Part shown: positions 7,752 through 16,254 of the stretch, piece after piece
How positions within the stretch are numbered: the first letter of the stretch is position 1
Layout: every line of letters starts with the position of its first letter
The notes under the pieces: model-generated
The model's database searches: none
Told to the model about the DNA's origin: nothing
What the model saw: the letters and a program-made list of their open reading frames with translations, nothing else
Assembly: GCA_022568135.1 (NCBI GenBank)
Contig: JADFFQ010000038.1
Coordinates: 1-41,264 of the forward strand
DNA: 41,264 bases
Reading direction: 5' to 3'
DNA from: Planctomycetota bacterium
Lineage (GTDB): Bacteria; Planctomycetota; Phycisphaerae; Phycisphaerales; SM1A02
Made by a program: the position numbers and the translations under genes

Positions 7752-8591
7752 ATGACTTGGTCTTGGAGGCTGCTTCGTGCCGGAACGATTCGCCTCGACG
7801 GCGGAGGGATGTTCGGCGTCGTCCCCAGGAGTATCTGGTCCAAGCTCACCACGCCCGATGAGCTCAACCGTATCAGCCTGCAAACAAACTGCTTGCTGCT
7901 GGACAACGGGTCCACCAAGGTGCTGATCGAGACCGGCTTCGGCGACAAGTGGACGGACAAGGAGCGCTCCTACTACGACCTTCAGCGCCGCACGGTTGTC
8001 GATGCTCTGCGCGAGGCCGGCTGCGAGCCTTCACAGATCGACCTTGTCGTGGTGACTCACCTGCACTTCGACCACGCGGCTGCGCTCACCGGGCTCGATG
8101 AGTCCGGCGCCGTAGCGCCAACGTTCCCCAACGCCCAGATCGTTGTGCAGAGAACCGAGTGGGAGGACGCCCTGGCGAACAAATCTACGATGACCCGCAC
8201 CTACCTGCGAAGCCATCTCGACCCGATCGCTGATCGTCTACGACTGGTAGAGGGCAAGACACAGGTTCTGCCCGGCCTGGTGGTCTGGCCGATGGTCGGT
8301 CACACCTGGGGGCAGCAGGCGGTGCGGTTCGACGATGGCCGGGGCATCGTGTGCTTTCCCGGCGACGTGATACCCACCGTCCACCACGTCGCTTCGGCCT
8401 TCAACATGGGCTACGACATGCTGCCCTACCAGAACATGCTTTCCAAGCAACAGATGTTGACACAGGCTGCTGATGAGAACTGGCGGCTGGTGCTGGACCA
8501 CGAGCCCGGCAATCCGGTTCAGCACGTCGCACACGATCCGCAACACGCCGGGCGGTTCGTGCTAAAACCTGCCGACGAAGAGGTGGCCTGA
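7752..8591 (+). CDS. Metallo-beta-lactamase-fold hydrolase (lactonase-like)
   Basis: A 279-residue hydrolase of the metallo-beta-lactamase fold. The metal-binding motif H-L-H-F-D-H is at residues 103-108, with later metal ligands plausible in G-H-T-W-G (near 180) and the D-V-I stretch after G-D. The family includes AHL lactonases and other esterases acting on ring or ester bonds; the arrangement T-H-L-H-F-D-H-A-A with a following Q-x-x-E-W pattern is nearest to the AttM/AiiA-like branch, so lactone hydrolysis is possible but unproven. No signal peptide. ATG 7752 is used. The stop overlaps the in-frame start region of the next, frameshifted gene. Confidence 0.82.
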   Translation: MTWSWRLLRAGTIRLDGGGMFGVVPRSIWSKLTTPDELNRISLQTNCLLLDNGSTKVLIETGFGDKWTDKERSYYDLQRRTVVDALREAGCEPSQIDLVVVTHLHFDHAAALTGLDESGAVAPTFPNAQIVVQRTEWEDALANKSTMTRTYLRSHLDPIADRLRLVEGKTQVLPGLVVWPMVGHTWGQQAVRFDDGRGIVCFPGDVIPTVHHVASAFNMGYDMLPYQNMLSKQQMLTQAADENWRLVLDHEPGNPVQHVAHDPQHAGRFVLKPADEEVA

Positions 8592-8818
8592 CGGGTCGCC
8601 TTCGCCCGTCGAGCGAAATCCGCTCAGGCATATCCGACGCATCCCCGGCCAACGCCCGGACCACGACCAAGGACATCGACTCCGGATTCAAGCAGCGGGT
8701 TCGAGGTTTCTTCAACGCGCTGGCAGACTATCGCGCCGGCTATCGCAACCGCAACCGCTATTACCACGAGCAGTTGCTGCGCCACTTCCGGTTCATTATC
8801 CCCCCGGCAAGCGACTAG
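8588..8818 (+). pseudogene. N-terminal fragment of a frameshifted methyltransferase-glycosyltransferase gene
   Basis: This frame reads a convincing protein start (D-Y-R-A-G-Y-R-N-R-N-R-Y-Y-H-E-Q-L-L) and then, after I-I-P-P, runs into TAG at 8816. In the next frame the sequence continues directly as P-P-G-K-R-L-G-E-I-G-C-A-G-G-E-L-L, the SAM-binding motif of a methyltransferase. The junction is a run of six C at 8800-8805; a seventh C restores one frame. There is no ATG, GTG or TTG in this frame; CTG 8588, overlapping the previous stop, is the only candidate. Sequencing error or real decay cannot be told apart here. Confidence 0.75.
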
Positions 8819-8898
8819 GAGAGATTGGTTGCGCCGGCGGCGAGCTGCTGCGCCAGCTCAAGCCTTCATACGGCGTTGGGATCGACTTCAGCCCCGCC

Positions 8899-10104
8899 AT
8901 GATCCGTGCCGCCGAAAGCCGAAGGACCGATGCGGATGAAAACCTGCACTTCGAACAGGGTGATGTGGAGTCCATCACGTTCAGGGAGAAGTTCGATTTC
9001 ATCGTGATCTCGGATGTGCTGGGTTGTCTGTCCGACATCCAGCAGGCCATGGAGAACCTGCGATCCGCCTGTCACGAACGGACGCGGATCGTGATCAGCT
9101 ACCACCGGATCATGTGGGATCCGGCCCTGAGGGCGGCGCAGGCGTTCGGCCTGAAGATGCCTCAGCCCCACACCAACTGGCTCTCCTCGTCGGACATCGT
9201 GACTCTGGGCCGGCTTGCGGGCTTCGAAGTCGTCCGCATGTCACGTTTCATGCTGGCGCCGAAATACTTGCCGGTGCTATCGAACTTCCTCAATCGGTTC
9301 ATCGCCCCGCTGCCGGGGATCAACGCGCTGTGTATGCTCCGCTTCGTTGTGTTGCGCCCCGTGAATGACCCGGCGCCGCCTCAGGACCTCTCGACCACAA
9401 TCATCGTGCCCTGCCGCAACGAGCGCGGAAACATCCGCGAATGCATTCAGCGGATTCCGGGGTTTGGTGGACATCAAGAGATAATCTTCGTAGACGGGCA
9501 CTCAACTGATGGAACCGTAAAGGAGATCGAGCGGGTCATCGCCGAGAACCCTGACCAAGACATCAAGCTGCTCGCTCAGGAGGGCACAGGCAAGGGCAAT
9601 GCGGTGCGCCTCGGATTCGCCAAGGCGACCGGTGACATCCTGATGATCCTGGATGCTGATTTGACCGTGCCGCCGGAGGACTTGCCGAAGTTCTACAACG
9701 CCATCGCGTCAAAGAAGGGCGAGTTCATCAACGGCTCCCGGCTGGTGTACCCCATGGAACGGCAGGCGATGCGGTTCCTGAACATCCTGGGCAACAAGTT
9801 CTTCGGTATGGTGCTGTCGTGGCTGCTCGATCAGCGGCTCAAGGACACGCTCTGCGGGACCAAAGTGTTGCGCCGAGGCGATTATGAGAGGATCGCGGCC
9901 AACCGGGCATACTTCGGCGAGTTCGATCCGTTCGGCGACTTCGATCTTCTATTCGGCGCTGCCAAGCAGAACATGAAGATTCTTGAGGTACCCATCCGCT
10001 ACCGCGATCGGACATACGGCACCACGAGCATCAGTCGATTCACGCACGGCTGGTTGCTGCTGCGAATGAGCCTCTTCGCATTCTCCAAGATCAAGAAACA
10101 GTAA
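8899..10104 (+). CDS. Methyltransferase fused to GT2 glycosyltransferase, frameshifted at the 5' end
   Basis: As it stands the frame is 401 residues from ATG 8899, but this ATG is inside the methyltransferase domain; the first beta strand and SAM motif lie just upstream (8800-8898) in the same frame. The N-terminal third is a class I methyltransferase (D-F-S-P-A-M-I-R-A-A, I-S-D-V-L-G). From about residue 165 a GT2 glycosyltransferase follows: I-I-V-P-C-R-N-E, V-D-G-H-S-T-D-G-T, D-A-D-L-T-V-P-P-E-D and N-G-S-R-L-V-Y, close to polyprenyl-phosphate hexosyltransferases (dolichyl-phosphate mannose synthase-like). It probably both methylates and transfers a sugar in the polysaccharide pathway. The glycosyltransferase half is complete, so part of the function may survive. 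Confidence 0.8.
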   Translation: MIRAAESRRTDADENLHFEQGDVESITFREKFDFIVISDVLGCLSDIQQAMENLRSACHERTRIVISYHRIMWDPALRAAQAFGLKMPQPHTNWLSSSDIVTLGRLAGFEVVRMSRFMLAPKYLPVLSNFLNRFIAPLPGINALCMLRFVVLRPVNDPAPPQDLSTTIIVPCRNERGNIRECIQRIPGFGGHQEIIFVDGHSTDGTVKEIERVIAENPDQDIKLLAQEGTGKGNAVRLGFAKATGDILMILDADLTVPPEDLPKFYNAIASKKGEFINGSRLVYPMERQAMRFLNILGNKFFGMVLSWLLDQRLKDTLCGTKVLRRGDYERIAANRAYFGEFDPFGDFDLLFGAAKQNMKILEVPIRYRDRTYGTTSISRFTHGWLLLRMSLFAFSKIKKQ

Positions 10105-10111
10105 GGGTGCG

Positions 10112-10912
10112 ATGGGGCTGCTTGCGTGGTTGAGATTTCCTGAGGCCCCGGCCATTGATGATCTTGACGATGCGGCCGTCGTCAAACTCCACAGCGGCAT
10201 CATCCGGCGAAAGCCATTCCTCCGCCGACTGTACGTGGACTTCTATAGAACGATCGAGCAATGGCTACCCCAAGGGTGCACAAAGCGTGTCGTCGAACTC
10301 GGCAGCGGCGGCGGCTTCATCAAGGAGGTCATCCCAAAGATCATCACATCAGACGTGGTGCCCGTAGCCGAGCTGGACATGTGTTTCTCGGCACTTGAAA
10401 TGCCCTTCGGCGACGCATCGGTCGATGCGTTCTGCATGATGGATGTGCTGCATCATCTGCCTGATGTTCGGCGATTTCTTGCAGAGGCCGATCGTTGCCT
10501 CCGCCCCGGCGGGCGCATTGTCATGATTGAACCGGCCAACACCGCCTGGGGGCGATTCGTATATCAGAAGTTTCACCATGAAGCCTTCGACCCCACAGGA
10601 CCCTGGGACCTCCAACCAGGCGGTCCGCTTTCCACTGCCAACGGTGCCATCCCATGGATTGTGTTCGTTCGCGACCGGCAGGAGTTGGCGCGCGCGTTGC
10701 CGCACCTAAGGCTGGTCCACCTGAGGCCACACACTCCCGTACGCTACCTGCTATCCGGCGGCCTATCGATGCGGCAGTTAGCGCCGAATTTCAGCTACGC
10801 GGTGATCAAACGCATTGAAGGCCTGCTCAGGCCGCTTTATGGTTGCCTGGGAATGTTCTACACCATCGTACTGGAGCGAGAGGAACACGGGCCCGCGACT
10901 GAGGAAGCCTGA
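10112..10912 (+). CDS. Class I SAM-dependent methyltransferase
   Basis: A 266-residue methyltransferase of the UbiE/Methyltransf_11 type. The SAM-binding loop is E-L-G-S-G-G-G (about 57-63), followed by the acidic end of strand 2 and the D-V-L-H-H-L-P-D motif (about 112-120), then L-R-P-G-G-R-I-V-M-I-E-P before the C-terminal part. The C-terminal half carries a longer extension with hydrophobic and basic stretches. It starts eight bases after the frameshifted fusion gene (ATG 10112), so it is in the same operon. Its substrate is probably a sugar or lipid-linked intermediate; the sequence does not show which. Confidence 0.85.
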   Translation: MGLLAWLRFPEAPAIDDLDDAAVVKLHSGIIRRKPFLRRLYVDFYRTIEQWLPQGCTKRVVELGSGGGFIKEVIPKIITSDVVPVAELDMCFSALEMPFGDASVDAFCMMDVLHHLPDVRRFLAEADRCLRPGGRIVMIEPANTAWGRFVYQKFHHEAFDPTGPWDLQPGGPLSTANGAIPWIVFVRDRQELARALPHLRLVHLRPHTPVRYLLSGGLSMRQLAPNFSYAVIKRIEGLLRPLYGCLGMFYTIVLEREEHGPATEEA

Positions 10913-10929
10913 TCTCCTCTTGCACATCC

Positions 10930-12348
10930 ATGCCATTGACGCAACCACCCTCGCCTGACCCGCAAGCCGAGCCCACCGCGGGATTGCCCCGACCAGCATC
11001 CGGACGGCGCGCCATGCTGTCGGCGGTGTTCGTGTTGGGGTTCGTCGCGATCTACTTCCTGGCTCGCCTTCCATTCCTCTCGGACCCACTGTATTGCGAG
11101 GAAGGTATCTTCGCCGCGATTGTCGTGAATCAACCGCCCAATCCCGACTACCTCCTCGTGGCGCGGATCGACGGGCAGGAGCACTACCAGCGGAGCGCTC
11201 ATCCGGCGCCACTCTACGAAACGATGAAGCTCGCCGCGAAGCTGTGGCCGCCGGTTGGGCCCCAGTCCGTCCACGATGATACTCTCGCCACACCACGGCT
11301 TCGATTCTTCTTCTGCCTCTTTCAGCTCGTGGCTTGGCTTGGCGTCGGGCTCCTGGCCCTGTTGGTAACCCGAGCGTCGGGAGTCGTCGTGCAGATCGCG
11401 ACGATCGTGATCGTCGCTGCAGCAGCAGCGTCCCCGATCGCAGTTGTCACCTCCACTGAATTGCAGGTGGATGGCAGCGTCGGCGCATTGATGGTCGGGG
11501 TCATGGCCGCGGCGACGTGCCTTGCCGCGCGACGGGTGCTTCCGGTACTGGTCACCTGCGCCACCCTCTTCGTTGCCGCCGCCGTGCTGGGTCTGGGGAA
11601 ACAGGAATGGTCCTTGGCCCTTGTCGCCGCGTTGGGGCTGTGGTTTCCAGCGTTGTTCGCGCTTCGCAAATGGACAGGACGGACCATCCGGCTGCATGTG
11701 GTCGCAGCAGCCGTGATCCTCGTCGGGCTGCTGCTTGGAAACCTGCTCAGCTACATGTACGATCCGGAAAACTGGCTCGGTGGCATTGGGGTGATGCGAA
11801 GGATCGCCGGCCGAGCGACCATTGCGACCGGAGCGGGGACTTCACGTTGGCTCGAGGTGACCGCCGAGCGACTGAACGATCTCGCCACGATCTTTGCGCT
11901 TGGGGTGTGCCTGCTCATCCTGTTGGCGCGGCACATCAAGACCGTTGAACCCTACGCACTGTTGGGTTTGTTCCTGGCGGGCGGTCTTTTCGGTGGCTAT
12001 TTCATCTCGAGTTGGGCTAGCTATCCGCGGTATTTCGCGCCGTCGCTTCTCGCGGTGGCTCTTGCCCTGCTGGCAGTACTGCCGGCGAACCCCGATCGGG
12101 TCGCTCAACGGGTTCTTCTAGCCACAGCGATGGTGCTCGTGCTTCACTCCGCGGTTTTCATTGCAGACCGTATCGGTTCGACGCCACGACAGGTCCACCT
12201 CCCCGAGAGCGTGAGCCGTGAATGTGTGCCGCTGCTGCAGGCCGGCGACGTCTGGAACAAGCCGGATATCGATTTCGTGGCCCGGAGTCTCGGGCCCGAA
12301 GGCGCCAAAGCGCACCTCGCCCGGTACGGGAAGACGCTCTGCGAGTAG
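10930..12348 (+). CDS. Polytopic membrane protein, GT-C glycosyltransferase-like
   Basis: A 472-residue inner-membrane protein with about nine to eleven hydrophobic segments; the first is at 30-45. It resembles the GT-C group (ArnT/PMT-like), which uses polyprenyl-phosphate sugars on the outer face of the membrane: after the first membrane helix comes a short loop with Y-C-E-E-G (near residue 55), where GT-C enzymes place acidic residues. The long loop to about residue 115 and the hydrophilic C-terminal tail (from about 410) lie outside the membrane. A lipid-linked sugar precursor could come from the GT2 domain encoded two genes upstream. Function is inference from topology and context. The gene converges on the minus-strand cluster with a 23-base gap and no clear terminator hairpin. 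Confidence 0.7.
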   Translation: MPLTQPPSPDPQAEPTAGLPRPASGRRAMLSAVFVLGFVAIYFLARLPFLSDPLYCEEGIFAAIVVNQPPNPDYLLVARIDGQEHYQRSAHPAPLYETMKLAAKLWPPVGPQSVHDDTLATPRLRFFFCLFQLVAWLGVGLLALLVTRASGVVVQIATIVIVAAAAASPIAVVTSTELQVDGSVGALMVGVMAAATCLAARRVLPVLVTCATLFVAAAVLGLGKQEWSLALVAALGLWFPALFALRKWTGRTIRLHVVAAAVILVGLLLGNLLSYMYDPENWLGGIGVMRRIAGRATIATGAGTSRWLEVTAERLNDLATIFALGVCLLILLARHIKTVEPYALLGLFLAGGLFGGYFISSWASYPRYFAPSLLAVALALLAVLPANPDRVAQRVLLATAMVLVLHSAVFIADRIGSTPRQVHLPESVSRECVPLLQAGDVWNKPDIDFVARSLGPEGAKAHLARYGKTLCE

Positions 12349-12371
12349 CAGCTCGCCGCTTGTCGTTCACG

Positions 12372-13316
12372 CTAGATCCCGACCATTTTCAGCAACGGCC
12401 TTACCACGGGCGCGGCAATCGTTTCGAGGACAACCTGCCACGCATCCGCCGCCAGCGGTCTTTTCTTGACCGCATGCCAGGCAAGCTGCCGGGCAGTGCG
12501 GTGATGACCGGCTCGCCAGGCGTAACGGGCCCACCGAGCTTCGCCACGCAGCCTGAAGGGGAATTCGTATGGCCCAACGTTGCGCCGCCGAGGCATCGGA
12601 AGGCTCCGGCGCCGACACGCCTCCACGACCACCCGGTATGTGGTCTCGCGCATCCTCGCCCGACGCTCGTGAGACACCGACCGATCGTGCAATCGGTATT
12701 TCAGGAGCACCTGAGGCAGGTTGGCGAGCTTGCCACGTTCGGCCAGCCGCAACCAAAGGTCCAGATCCTCGGCCGTCTCGAACTGGGGCCGGTATCCTCC
12801 CACGTCCTGGAATGCCGCCTTGCGGATAAGGACGGTGGGGTGAGCGATGGCCGACCCTCGTTGCGAGAAGTGAAAGGCATCGATCGCTTCATGACTCGTC
12901 AGGTCAAACGATTCACCCACTTCGATGCCGTCCGGTGTGATCAGCAGGATCTTCGAGCCAACCGCTACAACATCCGGATGAGATTCCAAGAAGGCAACCT
13001 GCTGCTCGAACCGCATCGGCAAAGATACGTCGTCGCTGTCCATCCGCGCAATGTACGTCCCCCGCGCCAATTCAATAGCGTGGTTGAGCGAGCTCGTGAG
13101 ACCAACATGGGATTCAAGAATGGGTCGGACGCGATGATCTGCTACGGCTAGCCCTTGCAGGATCGTCGGTGAGTCGTCGGTCGATCCGTCGTCGACCGCG
13201 ATCAACTCCCAATCGGTCAACGTCTGCGACTGGATGCTCCGAACGGCGTCGACGAGATACTTCGACGAGTTGTAGACCGGCATCACGACCGATATCGGCA
13301 CCTCGGTCCTGCTCAT
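12372..13316 (-). CDS. GT2 family glycosyltransferase
   Basis: A 314-residue inverting GT-A glycosyltransferase, last gene of the long minus-strand polysaccharide cluster. Visible motifs: S-V-V-M-P-V-Y-N-S-S near the start, V-D-D-G-S-T-D-D, the metal-binding R-M-D-S-D-D, and E-D-L-D-L-W-L-R near residue 185, where the catalytic base lies. The C-terminal 100 residues are basic and helix-rich, as in many rhamnosyl- or hexosyl-transferases; the acceptor is unknown. GTG 13319 precedes ATG 13316; the ATG is preferred, with GAAGGGA upstream. Its first codons share a near-identical block with the GT2 gene at 17065-17742, suggesting duplication or gene conversion. Confidence 0.85.
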   Translation of the reverse strand: MSRTEVPISVVMPVYNSSKYLVDAVRSIQSQTLTDWELIAVDDGSTDDSPTILQGLAVADHRVRPILESHVGLTSSLNHAIELARGTYIARMDSDDVSLPMRFEQQVAFLESHPDVVAVGSKILLITPDGIEVGESFDLTSHEAIDAFHFSQRGSAIAHPTVLIRKAAFQDVGGYRPQFETAEDLDLWLRLAERGKLANLPQVLLKYRLHDRSVSHERRARMRETTYRVVVEACRRRSLPMPRRRNVGPYEFPFRLRGEARWARYAWRAGHHRTARQLAWHAVKKRPLAADAWQVVLETIAAPVVRPLLKMVGI

Positions 13317-13507
13317 CACGCGATTCCCTTCACGGTTGGCTCGGGCCGACCGGTTCCGATATGGCTACCCGCAGAATGGCAGCCAATCAAGTGGTTCGCC
13401 GACGGCAGATTGCCAACGGGCCCATCGCGGCCATTGGCTGCAGCGGTGGGCCGCCGGCGTGAGTGGCGGACCGTCGATCTCGGCATCACGACGCCCCACA
13501 GCGCGCC

Positions 13508-13543
13508 TCAATCCACGTCGCGATACTTGTCTTGGAGTCCATC
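13508..13543 (-). pseudogene. 3' remnant of a methyltransferase-like gene
   Basis: Read on the minus strand, this ends D-G-L-Q-D-K-Y-R-D-V-D-stop, nearly the same as the last residues (V-G-F-E-D-K-Y-R-C-V-D-stop) of the methyltransferase-like gene 14363-15046. The DNA also matches at most positions. Only the very 3' end is left, 18 bases beyond the sulfotransferase stop. The rest of the gap 13317-13560 holds nothing I recognise. Confidence 0.5.
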
Positions 13544-13560
13544 GCAACGCCGCCCGTTGC

Positions 13561-14304
13561 CTACGCGAGCTGGCATCGACTCTCCCTCGTCGCCGGCTCT
13601 AGATAATCGACAAGATAAGGATCAATCAAATGTGGCCATACGAGGATCATCCGCTTGTCCCAGGCCAATCTCTGTTCCTTGGTCAATCGATCAGAATGAA
13701 ATACCGTTGATCGTCCCTTCGTAAAACTCCCCGCTTCATAGAGACCAACGGACCTCTCGAAGTGTCTATCGATGTTCCGGCAGAAGTCGTTAATGACGGA
13801 ATCCTCGAAGCCGCAGAACTTGGCGACCTTCCTGGCTTCCATAGCTCGGTCCAAGATCATCGTCTCATACCTCAAGAGTAACTTCTCGCCTGGGAACTCG
13901 TGCCAGAAATTGAGGATCGATCCGTAACTGGGTCCCATCGGATACCTCATGTCGTTCGCGGCCCTCGAATCCTCCTCGAAGGCGCCGTCGATCTGATCCA
14001 TGCGGTGCTCGTTATGGCGTACGATCGCCTCCTTGTAGTTCCTGATTGGCGTGATCAGCTTCGTTCCTTCAGCCAGCGTGCTGTCATGAACCCAATGGCT
14101 CTTGTAGCACGATGTTTCCCCACGAAACCCAGTGGCTGACCCGATCCCATCCGGATTCTGCCGACGACCGAAGGTATTCGCAACGCCCGGGGGATGGCCC
14201 CTCCATTCATGTCCGAAGGAGTTGGCCGGGAGGCCAGACATGGCCTCGATCATGTACATCGCCCAGTTGTTGCCCGACCTGGGATATCCCAATATGTGGA
14301 TCAT
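13561..14304 (-). CDS. Sulfotransferase
   Basis: A 247-residue PAPS-dependent sulfotransferase. The 5'-phosphosulfate loop is at the very N-terminus: G-Y-P-R-S-G-N-N-W (residues 6-14). The 3'-phosphate-binding stretch is plausibly P-I-R-N-Y-K-E-A-I-V-R-H around residue 86. Further family features are L-L-R-Y-E-T-M, V-A-K-F-C-G-F and a C-terminal G-x-x-x-x-F sequence with basic residues. It lies inside the polysaccharide cluster, so the likely acceptor is a sugar hydroxyl of the exported glycan. No signal peptide or membrane anchor is seen, so the reaction is cytoplasmic, before export. PAPS synthesis genes are not in the window. Confidence 0.82.
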   Translation of the reverse strand: MIHILGYPRSGNNWAMYMIEAMSGLPANSFGHEWRGHPPGVANTFGRRQNPDGIGSATGFRGETSCYKSHWVHDSTLAEGTKLITPIRNYKEAIVRHNEHRMDQIDGAFEEDSRAANDMRYPMGPSYGSILNFWHEFPGEKLLLRYETMILDRAMEARKVAKFCGFEDSVINDFCRNIDRHFERSVGLYEAGSFTKGRSTVFHSDRLTKEQRLAWDKRMILVWPHLIDPYLVDYLEPATRESRCQLA

Positions 14305-14362
14305 GATTCACCGAGTTCCTTCGACCCCTTGCCTCTTCGCTGCCGTCGTAGTAAACCCCGGG

Positions 14363-15046
14363 TCAATCCACGCATCGATACTTGTCCTCGAATCCAACGG
14401 GCAGCTCGAGCGGCCTCTCGTGCCCAATGTCGATCAGCACCCACCCACGCAACGGATGGTAGCTGGAGGTGTGCTCCGTGTACGCGGGGTAATACCGGCG
14501 GTAGGTCGTGCCCGGTTCGATTGACTCCTTGACGAAGTCGAAGTCACACACCTGGCCGTCATACTCATAGAAGCCAAACTCGGGCCGGCCCGGCACACGG
14601 AAGTCGTCGATGATGATGTACGCGGATGGCAAGCGCCGCGTCACGTGCTTGACCTCTTCGAGCAGCGGCCAACGGAAACCGTAGCCGTGAGCGTCGAGCC
14701 AGAAGAATACGCGCCGCTTCGGCAAGTCGGGGTATTGCTTCTCGAACACCTTGAGGAAATCCTGCGACAGCATCGGGAAGATCGTGACGTTGTCGTAGTC
14801 CTCGGTTGCCTCCTCCGCTATTTTGCGCAACTCACCGTTGGGTTCACATGACAGGCAGTTCAGATGTGGATGTGTGCGAGCCACGTAGGCCAGCGTGGTG
14901 CCGACATGCGTGCCCGTTTCGACGAACCAGTCGCACGCAGCAAGGACCGAATCGGCCAGCGCCAGGAGGTACGTGTCTCCGTGGAATCCCTTGAGTGGCG
15001 GTGATTCCTTTTGCCGCAACTTCCGAGCCCAATCGACCATCCTCAT
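14363..15046 (-). CDS. Rossmann-fold methyltransferase-like protein
   Basis: A 227-residue protein related to small class I SAM methyltransferases found in sugar clusters. The SAM-loop region reads F-V-E-T-G-T-H-V-G-T-T, with acidic strand end S-C-E-P-N, and a later strand F-F-W-L-D-A-H-G followed by I-I-I-D-D-F, as in Methyltransf_24-like proteins. I chose ATG 15046, which has GGAAGGA five bases upstream; a longer reading from TTG 15106 would overlap the upstream stop by four bases and cannot be excluded. The target is presumably a sugar or its lipid-linked precursor. Its last dozen codons also occur as a degenerate copy at 13508-13543. Confidence 0.75.
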   Translation of the reverse strand: MRMVDWARKLRQKESPPLKGFHGDTYLLALADSVLAACDWFVETGTHVGTTLAYVARTHPHLNCLSCEPNGELRKIAEEATEDYDNVTIFPMLSQDFLKVFEKQYPDLPKRRVFFWLDAHGYGFRWPLLEEVKHVTRRLPSAYIIIDDFRVPGRPEFGFYEYDGQVCDFDFVKESIEPGTTYRRYYPAYTEHTSSYHPLRGWVLIDIGHERPLELPVGFEDKYRCVD

Positions 15047-15102
15047 CGCCGTCCTTCCCATCGTGCTCACGGACCCTGCATTTGCGGCCCAGCGTCGAGC
15101 CG

Positions 15103-16245
15103 TCAATCAACCTCGATAACCTGGCCTCCGGAACGACCGCGAATCAGTTCTTCGAGCGGCGGAGATTCAAGGCCGGTCGATCGGAAGATCTCATCGAAGC
15201 GATGCGCCCAGGTGTGCTGGGCGATCGTTCTGCGATAGCCTGCTTTGGCGATGGCCTGTCGCTGCTGCTCGTGGGCGAGATAATACCTGGTTCTCTCGAT
15301 CAGATCGCTGAGGCTGTCAAAGCACACAATCTCTTCGCCGATGCAGTAGTAGCGATCGAGATCGTCAGCGAGCCCGGACAGCAGGAACCCGCCGCAGCCT
15401 GGAACTTCAAAGTTGCGACCCTTGATCTGCTCGGGCCGAAGGCTCCCGTCGGCAACACCGGACAATCGCGACAGAACCCCGATGCGGCCGAGGATTCGTT
15501 TACCAAGTCGTCGGATCGGACCCGGGCACGGCAGGGTGGCCAGCCGGCGGCCCAGGGCCGAAGGCGGAGGCGAATCACCAGCCGATGAAGCCTGGGAAAG
15601 ATTCAGATTGATTCGCGACTGGCCGAAGACCCGGATCATCTGCTCCTGGTCGATCCGTCCCTGTTTCCACCCTTCGCCCCAAACTCGAACATCGATGCCT
15701 GCCCGCCGCAGCTCGGCGATGACTTCCCGTCGATCGCCGTGCGGGCGGCCGACGAACGTCACGTCGTACATCAGCGGCAGCTCAAGCCGGCGGTACTGGA
15801 AGTGGTTTGCGGCCCACTGGCTCTTGATAACGTTGGCGTAGCCGATCCGCTCGTACTTCGCCACGGCGCTGCGAGCCGTCGTAACCACCCAGTTGAAGCA
15901 CGGCGCCCAGAATCGCGAGAAGTTGTCGAACCGCCAGTGGTCGTCACAGAACCAGTTGATTGTGACGGTTTCAAGTTCTTCGGAAATCCGCCGAACAACA
16001 CCTTTGTCGAGTTGATCTTGAAAGAGCACGACAAACATCAGGTCCGGCCTCTCGGACCTGGCGACCTCCCAGAGCCTGCGGTTCATCTCCTGCTGTCCGC
16101 GCCGCTGCATGATCGTCAGAAAGTCGAAATACAACAGATCGAAGCCCATCTGCGACAACGGATGGAAGAAGTTCCAGTGCTCGAAGCTGCCTCCGGCGGA
16201 GCGGTCGCCATAGTCATACCGCATGGCTACGTAAAGGATCCGCAT
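15103..16245 (-). CDS. CgeB-like glycosyltransferase
   Basis: A 380-residue protein of the CgeB/Glyco_trans_1_2 type, a GT-B-fold glycosyltransferase branch. The N-terminal domain (M-R-I-L-Y-V-A-M-R-Y-D-Y-G-D) is followed by W-F-C-D-D-H-W-R-F-D and by the linker T-F-V-G-R-P-H-G-D-R. The C-terminal domain holds the best conserved motif, R-N-F-E-V-P-G-C-G-G-F-L-L-S, then an acidic loop and a H-T-W-A-H-R-F-D segment. It is a clear paralog of the gene at 18655-19809, with the same first and last residues. Donor and acceptor are unknown. It is ten bases downstream of the GT2 gene start, in the same operon. Confidence 0.83.
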   Translation of the reverse strand: MRILYVAMRYDYGDRSAGGSFEHWNFFHPLSQMGFDLLYFDFLTIMQRRGQQEMNRRLWEVARSERPDLMFVVLFQDQLDKGVVRRISEELETVTINWFCDDHWRFDNFSRFWAPCFNWVVTTARSAVAKYERIGYANVIKSQWAANHFQYRRLELPLMYDVTFVGRPHGDRREVIAELRRAGIDVRVWGEGWKQGRIDQEQMIRVFGQSRINLNLSQASSAGDSPPPSALGRRLATLPCPGPIRRLGKRILGRIGVLSRLSGVADGSLRPEQIKGRNFEVPGCGGFLLSGLADDLDRYYCIGEEIVCFDSLSDLIERTRYYLAHEQQRQAIAKAGYRRTIAQHTWAHRFDEIFRSTGLESPPLEELIRGRSGGQVIEVD

Positions 16246-16254
16246 TCGTTTCTC

